Source of the DNA: Gp6-AA40 sp036802945
Lineage (GTDB): Bacteria > Acidobacteriota > Vicinamibacteria > Vicinamibacterales > UBA2999
Direction of reading: 5' to 3'
NCBI GenBank assembly: GCA_036802945.1
Contig: DAIRVG010000011.1
Span: forward strand, 1 to 64,000
Length of the DNA: 64,000 bases
The position numbers were made by a program, and so were the translations under genes. Each line of letters starts with the position of its first letter. Within the stretch, counting starts at the first letter, position 1. The notes beneath the pieces were generated by a model, which was not told the DNA's origin, ran no database searches, and saw only the letters and a program-made list of their open reading frames with translations. Shown here piece by piece: positions 25,360 through 33,697 of the stretch.

Positions 25360-26370
25360 ATGACAGAACTGAAGTCGTACTCAGTCGGTCTGCTGTCGGC
25401 GCTCGGTCTCATCGCGGTGGCCGGTGCGACCGTCCTGGGACAGTCGAAGGCAGATTCCATCGACGCCCACGTTACCGCCGCCAGGACTGCCGCGGGGCGG
25501 GAGCACACCGCGGTGTTCAACACCTTGTGCGCCGCGCCTGCTCCGACTCCGCCGCCTCAACAGGCTCAGCAGCCCGCGACGCAACCGCAGGGTCCGCCCC
25601 CGCGCGCCCAATGGCATGCAGAACCGGCGAAGGTCTTCGACAATCTTTACTATCTCGGACAGTCCGAATATTCGGCCTGGGCCGTCACCACTTCTGACGG
25701 GATCATCGTCGTTGACGCGCTTTTCGATTATTCGGTCGAAGACGAAATCGTCAATGGCCTGACCAAGCTCGGACTGGATCCCACGAAAATCAAATACGTC
25801 CTCGTCAGCCATGCCCACAGCGACCACGCCGGCGGCGCCCGGCTCCTCCAGGATCGTTTTGGCGCCCGCGTCATCATGTCCGCCGCCGACTGGGACTTGA
25901 TCGGCCGTAATACGCAGTCGTGGCCAAAACCGAAACGTGACATGGTGGCGACTGACGGGCAGCGGCTCACTCTTGGTGACACGACATTAACCATGTATCT
26001 CACGCCGGGTCACACGCCGGGCACGATCTCGACGCTGATTCCGGTGAAGGACCAGGGCAGGATGCACCTTGCCGCCGAGTGGGGCGGGACGGGGTTCAAC
26101 TTCACGATCACGCCGGACAAGCCGCGACGATTCTGGTTTGAGACCTACGCCAACTCCGCAGAACATTTTCGCGATGCCGTGACACGATCCAACGCCGACG
26201 TGCTCATCGCCAATCATCCAAACCAGGATGGGGCCAAGATGAAGTTGGCTGCGCTCGAGAAGCGCAGGCCCGGCGACCCCAATCCCTATGTCATTGGCAA
26301 CGACAGCGTCAAACGCTACCTGACGATGGTGGGCGAATGTGCAAAGGCGGGGCTGTTGCGTCTCCAATAG
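25360..26370 (+). CDS. Exported MBL-fold hydrolase (B3-like), paralogue 2
   Basis: A 336-residue relative of the protein at 22463. A signal peptide (residues 1-29) and a Pro/Gln-rich linker (PAPTPPPQQAQQPATQP) precede AEPAKVFDNLYYLGQSEYSAWAV. The metal ligands are SHAHSDHAGG near residue 151, GHTPGTIS near 215 and NHPNQD near 290. The HxHxDH and later His residues are intact, so it is likely a zinc hydrolase. The substrate is unknown. GGGAGGTCAGAA precedes the ATG. A short uncharacterised gene follows after 60 bp. Confidence 0.83.
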   Translation: MTELKSYSVGLLSALGLIAVAGATVLGQSKADSIDAHVTAARTAAGREHTAVFNTLCAAPAPTPPPQQAQQPATQPQGPPPRAQWHAEPAKVFDNLYYLGQSEYSAWAVTTSDGIIVVDALFDYSVEDEIVNGLTKLGLDPTKIKYVLVSHAHSDHAGGARLLQDRFGARVIMSAADWDLIGRNTQSWPKPKRDMVATDGQRLTLGDTTLTMYLTPGHTPGTISTLIPVKDQGRMHLAAEWGGTGFNFTITPDKPRRFWFETYANSAEHFRDAVTRSNADVLIANHPNQDGAKMKLAALEKRRPGDPNPYVIGNDSVKRYLTMVGECAKAGLLRLQ

Positions 26371-26430
26371 CATTCCCATTTTTGTTTTACGTGTGGTGGC
26401 GGGATTCCGCCGCCTTCCTGGAGGCTCCCG

Positions 26431-26736
26431 ATGCGCATGCTCATGCACGTTCGATTTCCACTCGAGCCCTTCAATTCCGCCGTCCGCAACGGCACCGCAG
26501 GAGAGAAGATCCAGAGAATTCTCGAGAGCGTCAAGCCGGAAGCCGTCTACTTCACCGAACAGAACGGCCACCGCGGCGGAACGCTCGTCGTCAACGTGAA
26601 AGACTCCTCGGAGGTTCCCGCATTGGCCGAGCCGTTTTTCCTCACGTTCAATGCGGAGGTCGAGTTCCGGATTGCGATGACGCCCGAAGATCTGGCGCGG
26701 TCCGGCCTCGACGCTCTGGGAAAGAAATGGGCGTAG
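26431..26736 (+). CDS. Small conserved hypothetical protein (DUF3303-like)
   Basis: A 101-residue cytoplasmic protein. It opens MLMHVRFPLEPFNSAVRNGTAG, then ILESVKPEAVYFTEQNGHRGGTLVVNV, VPALAEPFFLTFNAEVEFRIAM and a terminal LGKKWA. This layout is that of small alpha/beta ferredoxin-like hypothetical proteins, sometimes mislabelled pantothenate synthetase. A GGAGG just before the ATG supports the start. The last ten bases overlap the next gene, so the two are translationally coupled. The role is unknown. Confidence 0.7.
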   Translation: MRMLMHVRFPLEPFNSAVRNGTAGEKIQRILESVKPEAVYFTEQNGHRGGTLVVNVKDSSEVPALAEPFFLTFNAEVEFRIAMTPEDLARSGLDALGKKWA

Positions 26737-27617
26737 ACGCCCGCTTCGCCATTCTTCGCGCCATCGAGCAGCTCGATCCCGAACGGGATCACCAGCGCAT
26801 CGTGCACCTCTCGTTCGGATACGAGTTCCCCTGGGATTCGATTCGCGCGCTCGAGATTGCCCTCTATCGGACGTACTGCGTCCCGAGCATTTCCAGGTTG
26901 CTGGACCGAACCGGCGAATTCCGCACGAGCACCCAGCGCCGGTACGACGACACATCGATTCTCGTCGCCGAGATGTGTGAATGGGGCTATGAGAGCGGCC
27001 GTGGCAAGGAAGCCTTGGAGCGCATGAACTGGGTGCACGGCCACTTCAAGATCGCCAACGACGACTTTCTCTACGTGCTCTCGACGTTCATCTACGAGCC
27101 GATTCGTTGGATCGATACGGTTGGCTGGCGGCCGACGTGCACCAATGAGAAGCTCGGGTACTACTGCTTCTGGCGTGAAGTCGGAAAGCGAATGGGGATC
27201 GTCAACATTCCTCCATCGTACGAAGCGTTCGAGGCGTGGAGCCGCGCATACGAACGCCAGCACTTCCGGTTTGCGGATACGAACCAGCGAGTCGGCACGT
27301 CGACCCGTGATCTGTTCGCGTCGTGGTTTCCGCGAATCGTCACGCCGTTCGTCCGCTACAGCATCTACGCGATGCTGGACGAGGCGATGATCTCGTCGTT
27401 CGGATTTCCGCGGCCGCTGCCACTCACCAGGCCCGCGCTGCGCCGCATCCTGAAGTTGCGGGGGCGCGCGGTTCGATGGCTGCCACCACGCCGGACCGCG
27501 CATTTCTTCACCGACGACCGCAACCGGACGTACCCGGCGGGCTACTGGATTTCGCAGCTCGGCCCGCCGCGGATGGTTGCCGCTGAAAAGAGCCGCCAGA
27601 TGTCGAATGGATCCTGA
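26727..27617 (+). CDS. MpaB-type oxygenase (DUF2236)
   Basis: A 296-residue protein of the oxygenase MpaB/DUF2236 family, related to latex-clearing protein and fungal MpaB, which bind haem. Features are the N-terminal RIVHLSFGYEFPWDSIRALEIALYRTY; RRYDDTSILVAEMCEWGYESGRGKEALERMNWVHGHF, carrying the conserved Arg/His positions; FIYEPIRWID; and a Tyr/Trp-rich second half. The family oxidises hydrophobic substrates. ATG 26727 overlaps the upstream gene by ten bases. The stop lies within the 55-bp stretch duplicated across the next scaffold gap; the gene itself is intact. Confidence 0.8.
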   Translation: MGVDARFAILRAIEQLDPERDHQRIVHLSFGYEFPWDSIRALEIALYRTYCVPSISRLLDRTGEFRTSTQRRYDDTSILVAEMCEWGYESGRGKEALERMNWVHGHFKIANDDFLYVLSTFIYEPIRWIDTVGWRPTCTNEKLGYYCFWREVGKRMGIVNIPPSYEAFEAWSRAYERQHFRFADTNQRVGTSTRDLFASWFPRIVTPFVRYSIYAMLDEAMISSFGFPRPLPLTRPALRRILKLRGRAVRWLPPRRTAHFFTDDRNRTYPAGYWISQLGPPRMVAAEKSRQMSNGS

Positions 27618-27808
27618 CCACGAACGTCGCGGTCATTGAGAGAAACAGAGGAANNNNNNNNNNNNNNNNNNNNNNNNNNNNNNNNNNNNNNNNNNNNNNN
27701 NNNNNNNNNNNNNNNNNNNNNNNNNNNNNNNNNNNNNNNNNNNNNNNNNNNNNGATGTCGAATGGATCCTGACCACGAACGTCGCGGTCATTGAGAGAAA
27801 CAGAGGAA
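27599..27808. other. Assembly gap (100 N) flanked by an exact 55-bp duplication
   Basis: Positions 27654-27753 are exactly 100 N. The 55 bases at 27599-27653 recur exactly at 27754-27808. As at 13.2 kb, this suggests a one-k-mer contig overlap left unmerged, so nothing need be missing. No gene spans the joint. Confidence 0.9.
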
Positions 27809-27825
27809 AAGATCGACCAGACGCC

Positions 27826-28521
27826 ATGAGCTTGCCCACGCTATTGACGACGCTCGAGAATCTCGTCGTCGAGATCGCTCTGTGGATCGTCCTCGTTCCG
27901 AAGACGCTCATTCATCTGGTGCTTCACCCTCGGGCGATACCGTCCCTGGCGGACGCGACAATAGACAACAGGGACACGCACGAACAAGATGAATATGTCT
28001 CGCCCGTACTGCTCTGGCTGATCGTCGGGGTGCTGCCCGGAATTCCGATGATCACTTCTGAGCAGGGCCCGCAATGGATTGCCCATGCCCTTCTGGGTCG
28101 TCTCGGGATTGAGGGGTCGATCGCGGCAGCATCCACGCTTCTGCTGCTCGGACCTCTGTCATTCGCGGCTGCACAGAGCGTTGTCATGCGCCGGCCCCTT
28201 GGCCGGAGCGACTTGAGGCGCTCGTTTGCGATTCAGTGTGGTTGTTTCGCGGTGGTTTATCTCGCGTACTTTGCGGCTCTTGCGGCGAATCTGCAGGCCG
28301 TCCTCACCTCATACGAATGGATCTATCGCCCCGTTGCCTACGGCCTGATGGTCTGTGGAATCGCGTGGTTTGTATTCGCCGAGTTCGTTGTGCTTCGCAG
28401 CGAACCGGGCGGACGCCCAGCGCGCGCACTTGCGGTTATGGTGCTGGGCGTGTTGGCGTGGCTCGGACTCGTGGTGGTGTCCAGACTCATATTGCTGCTC
28501 ATGAGCGTGTACTATTTGTGA
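27826..28521 (+). CDS. Multi-pass membrane protein of unknown function
   Basis: A 231-residue membrane protein with about five hydrophobic segments: residues 12-35 (VVEIALWIVLVPKTLIHLVL), 60-75 (VLLWLIVGVLPGIPM), 100-118, 135-158 (AVVYLAYFAALAAN), 167-187 and 205-228 (LAWLGLVVVSRLILLLM). It resembles Yip1-like permease-fold proteins in layout, but no signature was recognised. The start follows a loosely conserved AGGAAAAG. It lies just after the second scaffold gap. Confidence 0.65.
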   Translation: MSLPTLLTTLENLVVEIALWIVLVPKTLIHLVLHPRAIPSLADATIDNRDTHEQDEYVSPVLLWLIVGVLPGIPMITSEQGPQWIAHALLGRLGIEGSIAAASTLLLLGPLSFAAAQSVVMRRPLGRSDLRRSFAIQCGCFAVVYLAYFAALAANLQAVLTSYEWIYRPVAYGLMVCGIAWFVFAEFVVLRSEPGGRPARALAVMVLGVLAWLGLVVVSRLILLLMSVYYL

Positions 28522-28612
28522 GCTAACCTGTTGACACAGGTCTTTCGATTGATTCCGGCTCCAATCCGTCGATCCGGCACATTCGTCAATTCGTCCATTC
28601 CGGAGGTATGAC

Positions 28613-29392
28613 GTGTCCATTGAACTCCGGCTGCTTGCTGCCCTTGCCGCGCTGCTGACCGTAGCCGCGCCGCTCTCGTCACAAACACCCGTTGCTCCTT
28701 CTCGTCAGGCCGTGATCGACGAGCTCGTCGTCGCCAACCGGATTCTGGCGAACGAAGGCGTGCTCGACGGCTATGGGCACGTGAGCGTCCGCAATCCGGC
28801 GAACCCGAATCGCTATTTCCTTGCACGCGCCGGAGCGCCGGCTCTTGTGACCGCTGCCGACGTCGTCGAGTACGACTTGGACAGCAACGCGGTGACGGGC
28901 GCATCCGCCATGGGATACCAGGAGCGCTTCATTCACGGGGAGATCTACAAAGCGCGTCCGGACGTCATGGCGGCAATACATTGCCACTGTCTCGAGGTCA
29001 TCCCCTTCGCGGATACATCCGTGCCGCTGCGTCCCATGTATCACATGGGGTATTTCATCGGCGAGGGCGTGCCGGTCTTCGAGATCCGAAAAATCGCGGG
29101 CATGACCGACATGCTGATCTCGACGCCGCAACTCGGGCGTGCGCTCGCGCAGACACTCGGGAACAGGTCGGCTGCGTTGATGCGCGGCCACGGCGCGGCC
29201 GTTGTGGCTGAGTCACTGCGCCTCGTCGTGGGCAAGGCCTACTATCTCAACATGAACGCGCGTTTGCAGTGGCAGGCGATGCAGCTGGGCGGCGGTAACG
29301 TGACGTATCTGGATCCGGAAGAAGCGAAAAAGGCCGCGCAGACCTACGAGCGTTCCTGGGACGCCTGGAAATCGAGACTGCCAAAGAACTAG
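28613..29392 (+). CDS. Exported class II aldolase/adducin-fold protein
   Basis: A 259-residue protein with a signal peptide (RLLAALAALLTVAAPLSSQ) fused to a class II aldolase/adducin domain. ILANEGVLDGYGHVSVRNP near residue 45, AIHCHCLEVIPFA near 122 (zinc His-x-His), and SAALMRGHGAAVVAESL near 188 (third His) are the family motifs. Cytoplasmic relatives include L-fuculose-1-phosphate aldolase and decarboxylases; phosphate substrates are unlikely in the periplasm, so an unphosphorylated substrate is inferred. GTG 28613 is six bases after GGAGG, which fixes the start. The MBL gene follows at nine bases. Confidence 0.83.
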   Translation: MSIELRLLAALAALLTVAAPLSSQTPVAPSRQAVIDELVVANRILANEGVLDGYGHVSVRNPANPNRYFLARAGAPALVTAADVVEYDLDSNAVTGASAMGYQERFIHGEIYKARPDVMAAIHCHCLEVIPFADTSVPLRPMYHMGYFIGEGVPVFEIRKIAGMTDMLISTPQLGRALAQTLGNRSAALMRGHGAAVVAESLRLVVGKAYYLNMNARLQWQAMQLGGGNVTYLDPEEAKKAAQTYERSWDAWKSRLPKN

Positions 29393-29401
29393 CATCGAAC
29401 T

Positions 29402-30349
29402 GTGAACGCATCCGCGGCTCTGACCACACGTTTCCTGCTCGTCGCCTGTGCACTGCTCACCGCCCCAGCGGCCGCCCAGCGTGGTCCCGCACCGGATCCA
29501 CTGGTGAAGGAAAACGCCACGGTCCAGCTCGCCGAACACACGTACGTGATCCCTGACAACAGCGTTCCGCTGGTCCCGAACGTCGGCATCGTCATCGGCT
29601 CCCGCGCAACGCTGGTGATAGACCCAGGGCTCGGAAGTCGCAACGGAGAGAGGGTGCTCCGCGAAGTGGCCAGGGTCAGCCGGAACACGAACCTGTATGT
29701 TGCAACCACCCATTTTCACGTCGAGCACACCACCGGGGTCCTGGCATTTCCGGCGACCGCGAAATACGTGAACTCGAAGGTCCAGGAGGCCGACTTCGCT
29801 GAAGGAGGCGCGCAGCAGGCGGCGACCCTTTCAAGCCGGTCGCCGCTGACGGCCGAACTGCTGAGCGGCGCCGCCGCGGGCCGCAAAGCCGACATCACTT
29901 TCGACCGGGACTACGTCCTCGATCTGGGTGGCGTTCGAGTGCGCTTCCTCGTCGTGGGCCCGACACACACGCGCGGCGACACGGCGTTCTTCGTGGAGGG
30001 CGATGGCGTCCTGTTCTCCGGAGACGTCGTGATGAACCAGTCGTTTCTCGCAGCCAGCCCGGTGTCGAGCGTCAAAGCATGGCTGTCCGCGTTCGATGTG
30101 TTCGACCAGATGCGACCGCGGACGATCGTCCCGGCGCACGGCCCAGTCGGTGACGGGTCGATCCTCGCCGTGAACCGTGCGATCATGCAAGGCGTGCAGA
30201 CCCGCACGCGCCAGTTGAAAGCGCAGGGGCGCTCCGTGGACGTCGCCGCGATGACGGTGCAGACCGAATTCCAGGCCCAGTACCCGGGCTGGCCGCGCGC
30301 GAACGGTCTGCTTGCGGCGGCGCGCGCCGCCTACGCCGAAGCACCTTAG
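29402..30349 (+). CDS. Exported MBL-fold protein with Glu in the HxHxDH position
   Basis: A 315-residue MBL-fold protein with a signal peptide (LLVACALLTAPAAAQ). The core has VIGSRATLVIDPGLGS, then TTHFHVEHTTG near residue 101, where the usual HxHxDH reads HFHVEH, so Glu replaces the metal-binding Asp. Later ligands are VVGPTHTRGDTAF, LFSGDVVMNQSFL and PAHGPVG. This Glu variant may be normal for the clade; the rest of the site is intact. GTG 29402 is used; the gap to the aldolase gene is nine bases, so the two likely form an operon. Confidence 0.8.
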   Translation: MNASAALTTRFLLVACALLTAPAAAQRGPAPDPLVKENATVQLAEHTYVIPDNSVPLVPNVGIVIGSRATLVIDPGLGSRNGERVLREVARVSRNTNLYVATTHFHVEHTTGVLAFPATAKYVNSKVQEADFAEGGAQQAATLSSRSPLTAELLSGAAAGRKADITFDRDYVLDLGGVRVRFLVVGPTHTRGDTAFFVEGDGVLFSGDVVMNQSFLAASPVSSVKAWLSAFDVFDQMRPRTIVPAHGPVGDGSILAVNRAIMQGVQTRTRQLKAQGRSVDVAAMTVQTEFQAQYPGWPRANGLLAAARAAYAEAP

Positions 30350-30402
30350 GGGACAAGCAGCCGGGATAGGCGACCGACCCATTCCCTTCGGAGGAGAATC
30401 TG

Positions 30403-31035
30403 ATGAAGCGTCACGTCTTGTTCGCGATCGTCGCCCTGCTCACCGTCGTTCCGCTCGCCGCGCAGGCGCCAGATGGATGGATGCTGCGTGCCGACCAGAG
30501 CACCAGTGCGGCCGACCCCGACGCGCCGGGCCCAATCAAATTGATGAAGACAGCGACGGGGTTCCATGCGATGAACCCGCAGGCGGCGGTGTTCTGGCAC
30601 CCCGCGAACACTGCGGCCGGCAACTACTCGCTGAAGGGCACCTTCACGCTCGTGAAGCCGAGCGGCCACACGAATTTCTACGGTCTCGTGTTCGGCGGCA
30701 GCGAGCTTGGCGGCCCTCGTCAGACGTATCTCTATTTCATGGTCGCGCAGGACGGCACGTGGCTGATCAAGCGCAGGGTTGGCAACGAGACGACGCAGGA
30801 TGTGGTGGTGAAAACGTCGCACGCCGCGGTGAAAAAACCGGACGCGAGCGGGACGTCGACCAACGCGCTCGAACTGCGCGTGCTCGCCGACAAGATCGAG
30901 TATCTCGTCAACAACACCGTCGTGCACACCACCCCGAAGAGCGGGATGACCGCGAGGACCGACGGCGTGTACGGCGTGCGCGTGAATCACCAGCTCGAGG
31001 TCCGCGTCGACGGTCTCTCCATGTCGAAACTCTAG
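30403..31035 (+). CDS. Exported protein with concanavalin-like/DUF1080-type fold
   Basis: A 210-residue exported protein (signal MKRHVLFAIVALLTVVPLAAQA). The mature part has FHAMNPQAAVFWHPANTAAGNYSLKGTFTLVKP, FYGLVFGGSELGGPRQTYLYFMVAQDGTWLIKRRVG and TNALELRVLADKIEYLVNNTVVH, the strand pattern of DUF1080/3-keto-disaccharide-hydrolase and related jelly-roll domains. The catalytic residues of that family were not identified, so a binding role is possible. GGAGGAGAATCTG precedes the ATG. A strong terminator follows. Confidence 0.65.
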   Translation: MKRHVLFAIVALLTVVPLAAQAPDGWMLRADQSTSAADPDAPGPIKLMKTATGFHAMNPQAAVFWHPANTAAGNYSLKGTFTLVKPSGHTNFYGLVFGGSELGGPRQTYLYFMVAQDGTWLIKRRVGNETTQDVVVKTSHAAVKKPDASGTSTNALELRVLADKIEYLVNNTVVHTTPKSGMTARTDGVYGVRVNHQLEVRVDGLSMSKL

Positions 31036-31065
31036 AAGCGGTTTCCAACGGGGAGGTCAGATACA

Positions 31066-31098
31066 TGGGGCGGGCCTTCGGGCCCTCCCTTTTTTTTG
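31066..31098 (+). terminator. Rho-independent terminator
   Basis: A GGGGCGGGCC / GGGCCCTCCC stem with a TTC loop, followed directly by eight T residues, 31 bp after the stop of the DUF1080-type gene. It is one of the clearest intrinsic terminators in the window. Confidence 0.85.
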
Positions 31099-31233
31099 TC
31101 TACCGGTGCGCACAATCACACACGGCTGCGTCCGTTGCACCGGCGGTGCCGGCATTACGTCACCGATTGGTGCCGTCCGCCTACCGCGACAAAGCCGAGA
31201 CACCGACACAGAGGGAGCAATGGAGGCATTGAT

Positions 31234-32151
31234 ATGAAGCGCTCTGCTTTGCTCCCGGTTCTGATGCTGTGCGTTTTCGCGTCGGCCGTTCTCCGTGCGC
31301 AAGGTCCTCAGGGCGCGCACACAACCCCTGAAGAATTCGAGGCCAAGCTCGGATATCAAACCGGAGTCGTCACGCTGAGTGGCGGGATGGCAACTATTCG
31401 CCTCCCTGAATCATTCCGCTTCATCGGACCGGAAGGCAGTGCCCGTCTCCTGACCGAGGGTTGGGGCAATCCCGCAGGTGCCGCTGACGGCGTCCTCGGC
31501 ATGTTGATACCCGCGGGCGTGAGCCCCGTGTCACGCGAGGGCTGGGGCATCGCTATCACGTACGACGAAGACGGCTACGTGAACGATGACGACGCGGGCG
31601 GAATCGACTACACGAAGATGTTGAAGGAAATGCAGCAGGACACGGTGGCTGCCAACGAGGAGCGGAAGAAGCAGGGCTTTGAGCCGGTCACACTCGTCGG
31701 GTGGGCCGAGGCTCCCTCCTACGATGCCTCAGCGCACAAGCTGTACTGGGCGAAGGACCTGATGTTCGGAACTGACTCGGGTCACACGCTTAACTACAAC
31801 ATCAGGATCCTCGGCCGCCGCGGAGTGCTGGTGCTGAATGCGATTTCCGACATCGGTCAACTCGAGACCATACGCGTCGAAGCGCGCAGTCTGCTGCCCG
31901 CCATCGAGTTCAACGAGGGACACCGATACGCCGACTACCTGCCGGGAACGGACAAGGCCGCGACATATGGAGTCGCCGGCCTCATCCTGGGCGCGACCGC
32001 GGCAAAGGCAGGATTCTTCAAGCTGTTCTGGGTGGGTCTCCTCGCGTTCAAGAAAGCTCTGTTTGCCGGCGCGATCGCGCTGTTCGCATTGATCAAGCGT
32101 CTGTTGGGCAGACGCTCATCCGAACACGCGGAGGCCGGGGCGATTCAGTAG
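31234..32151 (+). CDS. DUF2167 membrane-anchored protein
   Basis: A 305-residue DUF2167 protein. After a signal peptide (ending VLRAQG) it shows TGVVTLSGGMATIRLPESFRFI, SREGWGIAITYDEDGYVNDDDA, LVGWAEAPSYDASAHKLYWAKDL and LNYNIRILGRRGVLVLNAI, all diagnostic blocks. The C-terminus has two hydrophobic helices (about residues 250-290: GVAGLILGATAAKAGFF, LFAGAIALFALIKRLLG), so the bulk is anchored outside the inner membrane. The biochemical role is unknown. GGAGG precedes ATG 31234. Confidence 0.87.
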   Translation: MKRSALLPVLMLCVFASAVLRAQGPQGAHTTPEEFEAKLGYQTGVVTLSGGMATIRLPESFRFIGPEGSARLLTEGWGNPAGAADGVLGMLIPAGVSPVSREGWGIAITYDEDGYVNDDDAGGIDYTKMLKEMQQDTVAANEERKKQGFEPVTLVGWAEAPSYDASAHKLYWAKDLMFGTDSGHTLNYNIRILGRRGVLVLNAISDIGQLETIRVEARSLLPAIEFNEGHRYADYLPGTDKAATYGVAGLILGATAAKAGFFKLFWVGLLAFKKALFAGAIALFALIKRLLGRRSSEHAEAGAIQ

Positions 32152-32189
32152 GTGGGCGACGCGCGTGCAGTCTAGAGTCCTGATCATAG

Positions 32190-32254
32190 GGCGGACTATC
32201 GCGGCCCGCCTTTTTCTTCCCTCTTCCCTCTTCCCCCTTCCCCCTATCCCCTTC
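32190..32254 (+). terminator. Probable terminator followed by a pyrimidine-only tract
   Basis: A GC stem (GGGCGG...CCCGCC) at 32190-32210 runs into TTTTT and then an uninterrupted 37-base C/T stretch (32209-32245) with CTTCCCT-type near repeats. The hairpin plus T-run would end transcription after the DUF2167 gene. The pyrimidine tract could form a triplex or simply be slippage-prone sequence. Confidence 0.45.
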
Positions 32255-32329
32255 AGGTTCTTCGAGTAGACTCCGTGCATTACACACCCCAGGGTCTCGA
32301 AACGGCTTATTGAACGGCGGGAGGACGCC

Positions 32330-32800
32330 ATGAGATCAATGAAAAGGTATCTGCTAGTCGTCGCCCTTGTCGGAACATGTGTTCTGCTGTGGAGAGCCCA
32401 CACGGATCAGGATGTCGTGGGCGCCCAGGCGCGTAAGCCGATCATGATGACGCGGATCTACACCGGTGCGGATGGCCTGAGCCACGCCGAAGAAATCGAG
32501 ATGAAGGCAAACAACGGCGTGACCGAGATGATGAAGGCGACCGGCGCCCAATTCAGCCGGAGACCGCCGGGCCCCGCCAGCGACTGGCATGTGGGTCCGA
32601 GGCGCCAGTACGTCATTACCCTCAGCGGCCGTGCGGAGCTCGAGGTGGCAGGCGGGAAGAAGGTCGCCGTGGGCCCCGGCCACATCAACCTGATCGAAGA
32701 CACGACCGGCAAAGGCCACATCACGCACAACCTCGGTCCTGAAGACCGCATCGTAGTGACGATCCCGCTCGCGGACCAGACAGTCGGTGCCGGTCGTTAG
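32330..32800 (+). CDS. Cupin-domain exported protein
   Basis: A 156-residue protein with an N-terminal signal/anchor (RYLLVVALVGTCVLLW) and a single cupin barrel. Motifs are DWHVGPRRQYVITLSGRAELEVAGGKKVAVGPGHINLIED, then GHITHNLGPEDRIVVTIPL. A partial metal set (His in DWH, then Gln/Tyr, and His in GHITH) is visible but not the full cupin triad, so catalysis is uncertain. GGGAGGACGCC precedes the ATG. Confidence 0.78.
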   Translation: MRSMKRYLLVVALVGTCVLLWRAHTDQDVVGAQARKPIMMTRIYTGADGLSHAEEIEMKANNGVTEMMKATGAQFSRRPPGPASDWHVGPRRQYVITLSGRAELEVAGGKKVAVGPGHINLIEDTTGKGHITHNLGPEDRIVVTIPLADQTVGAGR

Positions 32801-32826
32801 GGAGCTCGTGACGCCGGAGTCAGTCG

Positions 32827-33603
32827 GTGAAGAAGCGTGTGATCGGCGCAGCCTGCCTCGGCGTGTCCTTTCTGGCCGGGGCGTGCTCGTCCGGCGAACC
32901 AGCAGTGGGTCCAAGCGCTACCAGCCAGCCGCCGGCGGCCCGCGGCGCGCCGATTCGCGTCCTCATGATCACCGCGACGGCCGGCTTCCGCCATGATTCG
33001 ATCCCCGCGGCGCGCCAGGCCATGGCCAGCATCTCGGCTTCGACCGGCGAGTTCACGGTCATGGTCACCGAGGACCTGTCGACGATTTCCGCCTCGAGCC
33101 TCACGGCGTATGACGTGATCGTGTTTGCCCTCACCAGCGGCGAGCTGGAATTCACGAATGCTCAGAGGGCCGCGATTACTGAGTTTGTCGCGGGCGGGCG
33201 CGGCTTTATCGGCATCCACAGCGCCAGCGACACGTTGTATGGCTGGCCGGACTACGGTCGTCTCGTCGGCGCGTATTTCAAGGAGCATCCCTGGACGCAA
33301 CAGGGCACCGTCGTCGTCGAAAACCAGGCGCATCCGGCGACGCTAGGGCTCGGCGAGCGCTTCGCATTGCTCGAGGAGTTCTACACGTTTCAGGAAAATC
33401 CGCGCGGGCGCGTGCAGGTGTTGCTGAGACTCGATCCGGCATCGGTGGGGTCCGCCGGCGATTATCCGCTCGCATGGGTACAATCGGTCGGCGCTGGGCG
33501 GGCGTACTATAACGCCCTCGGACACTTCTCCGAGACGTGGACCGACCAGCGGTTTCAGCAGCAACTCATTGGCGCAATCCGCTGGACGGCAAACCGCGTT
33601 TGA
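32827..33603 (+). CDS. ThuA-like lipoprotein
   Basis: A 258-residue ThuA domain (PF06283, class I glutamine-amidotransferase-like fold) protein with a lipobox (SFLAGACSSG, Cys at residue 20). The core has IRVLMITATAGFRHDSIPAARQAM, YDVIVFALTSGE, GGRGFIGIHSASDTLYGWPDYGRLVGAYFKEHPW, FYTFQENPRGRVQVLLRLD and GRAYYNALGHFSETW. In other bacteria ThuA proteins take part in disaccharide (trehalose/3-keto sugar) use. The GTG at 32827 lies 11 bases after GGAG. The frame beyond the stop is not shared with the next gene. Confidence 0.85.
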   Translation: MKKRVIGAACLGVSFLAGACSSGEPAVGPSATSQPPAARGAPIRVLMITATAGFRHDSIPAARQAMASISASTGEFTVMVTEDLSTISASSLTAYDVIVFALTSGELEFTNAQRAAITEFVAGGRGFIGIHSASDTLYGWPDYGRLVGAYFKEHPWTQQGTVVVENQAHPATLGLGERFALLEEFYTFQENPRGRVQVLLRLDPASVGSAGDYPLAWVQSVGAGRAYYNALGHFSETWTDQRFQQQLIGAIRWTANRV

Positions 33604-33636
33604 AGCCTGCGACCGGGTCAACGAGATTCGTCGTAT

Positions 33637-33671
33637 CGCGGACCCGAAGGGTCCGCGCCGCGGCGCCGCGG
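33637..33671. repeat. GC palindrome pair upstream of the DUF6282 gene
   Basis: CGCGGACCC-GAA-GGGTCCGCG (33637-33657) is immediately followed by the palindrome CCGCGGCGCCGCGG. The first hairpin is the exact reverse complement of the one at 41069-41089. It lies between the ThuA stop and the next ribosome site. Confidence 0.75.
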
Positions 33672-33697
33672 CGGTTGTTGCGGAGGAGAAGAACGTC

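Noticed and set aside
22463..26370. Antibiotic resistance cassette based on two MBL-fold genes
   Set aside because: Both proteins have B3-like ligands, but their neighbours are catabolic or structural genes and there is no mobile element. The fold alone does not show beta-lactamase activity.
26547..27503. A 318-codon minus-strand frame opposite the MpaB-type oxygenase gene
   Set aside because: It has no recognisable domain, its composition is that of antisense GC-rich code, and it overlaps two well-supported plus-strand genes.
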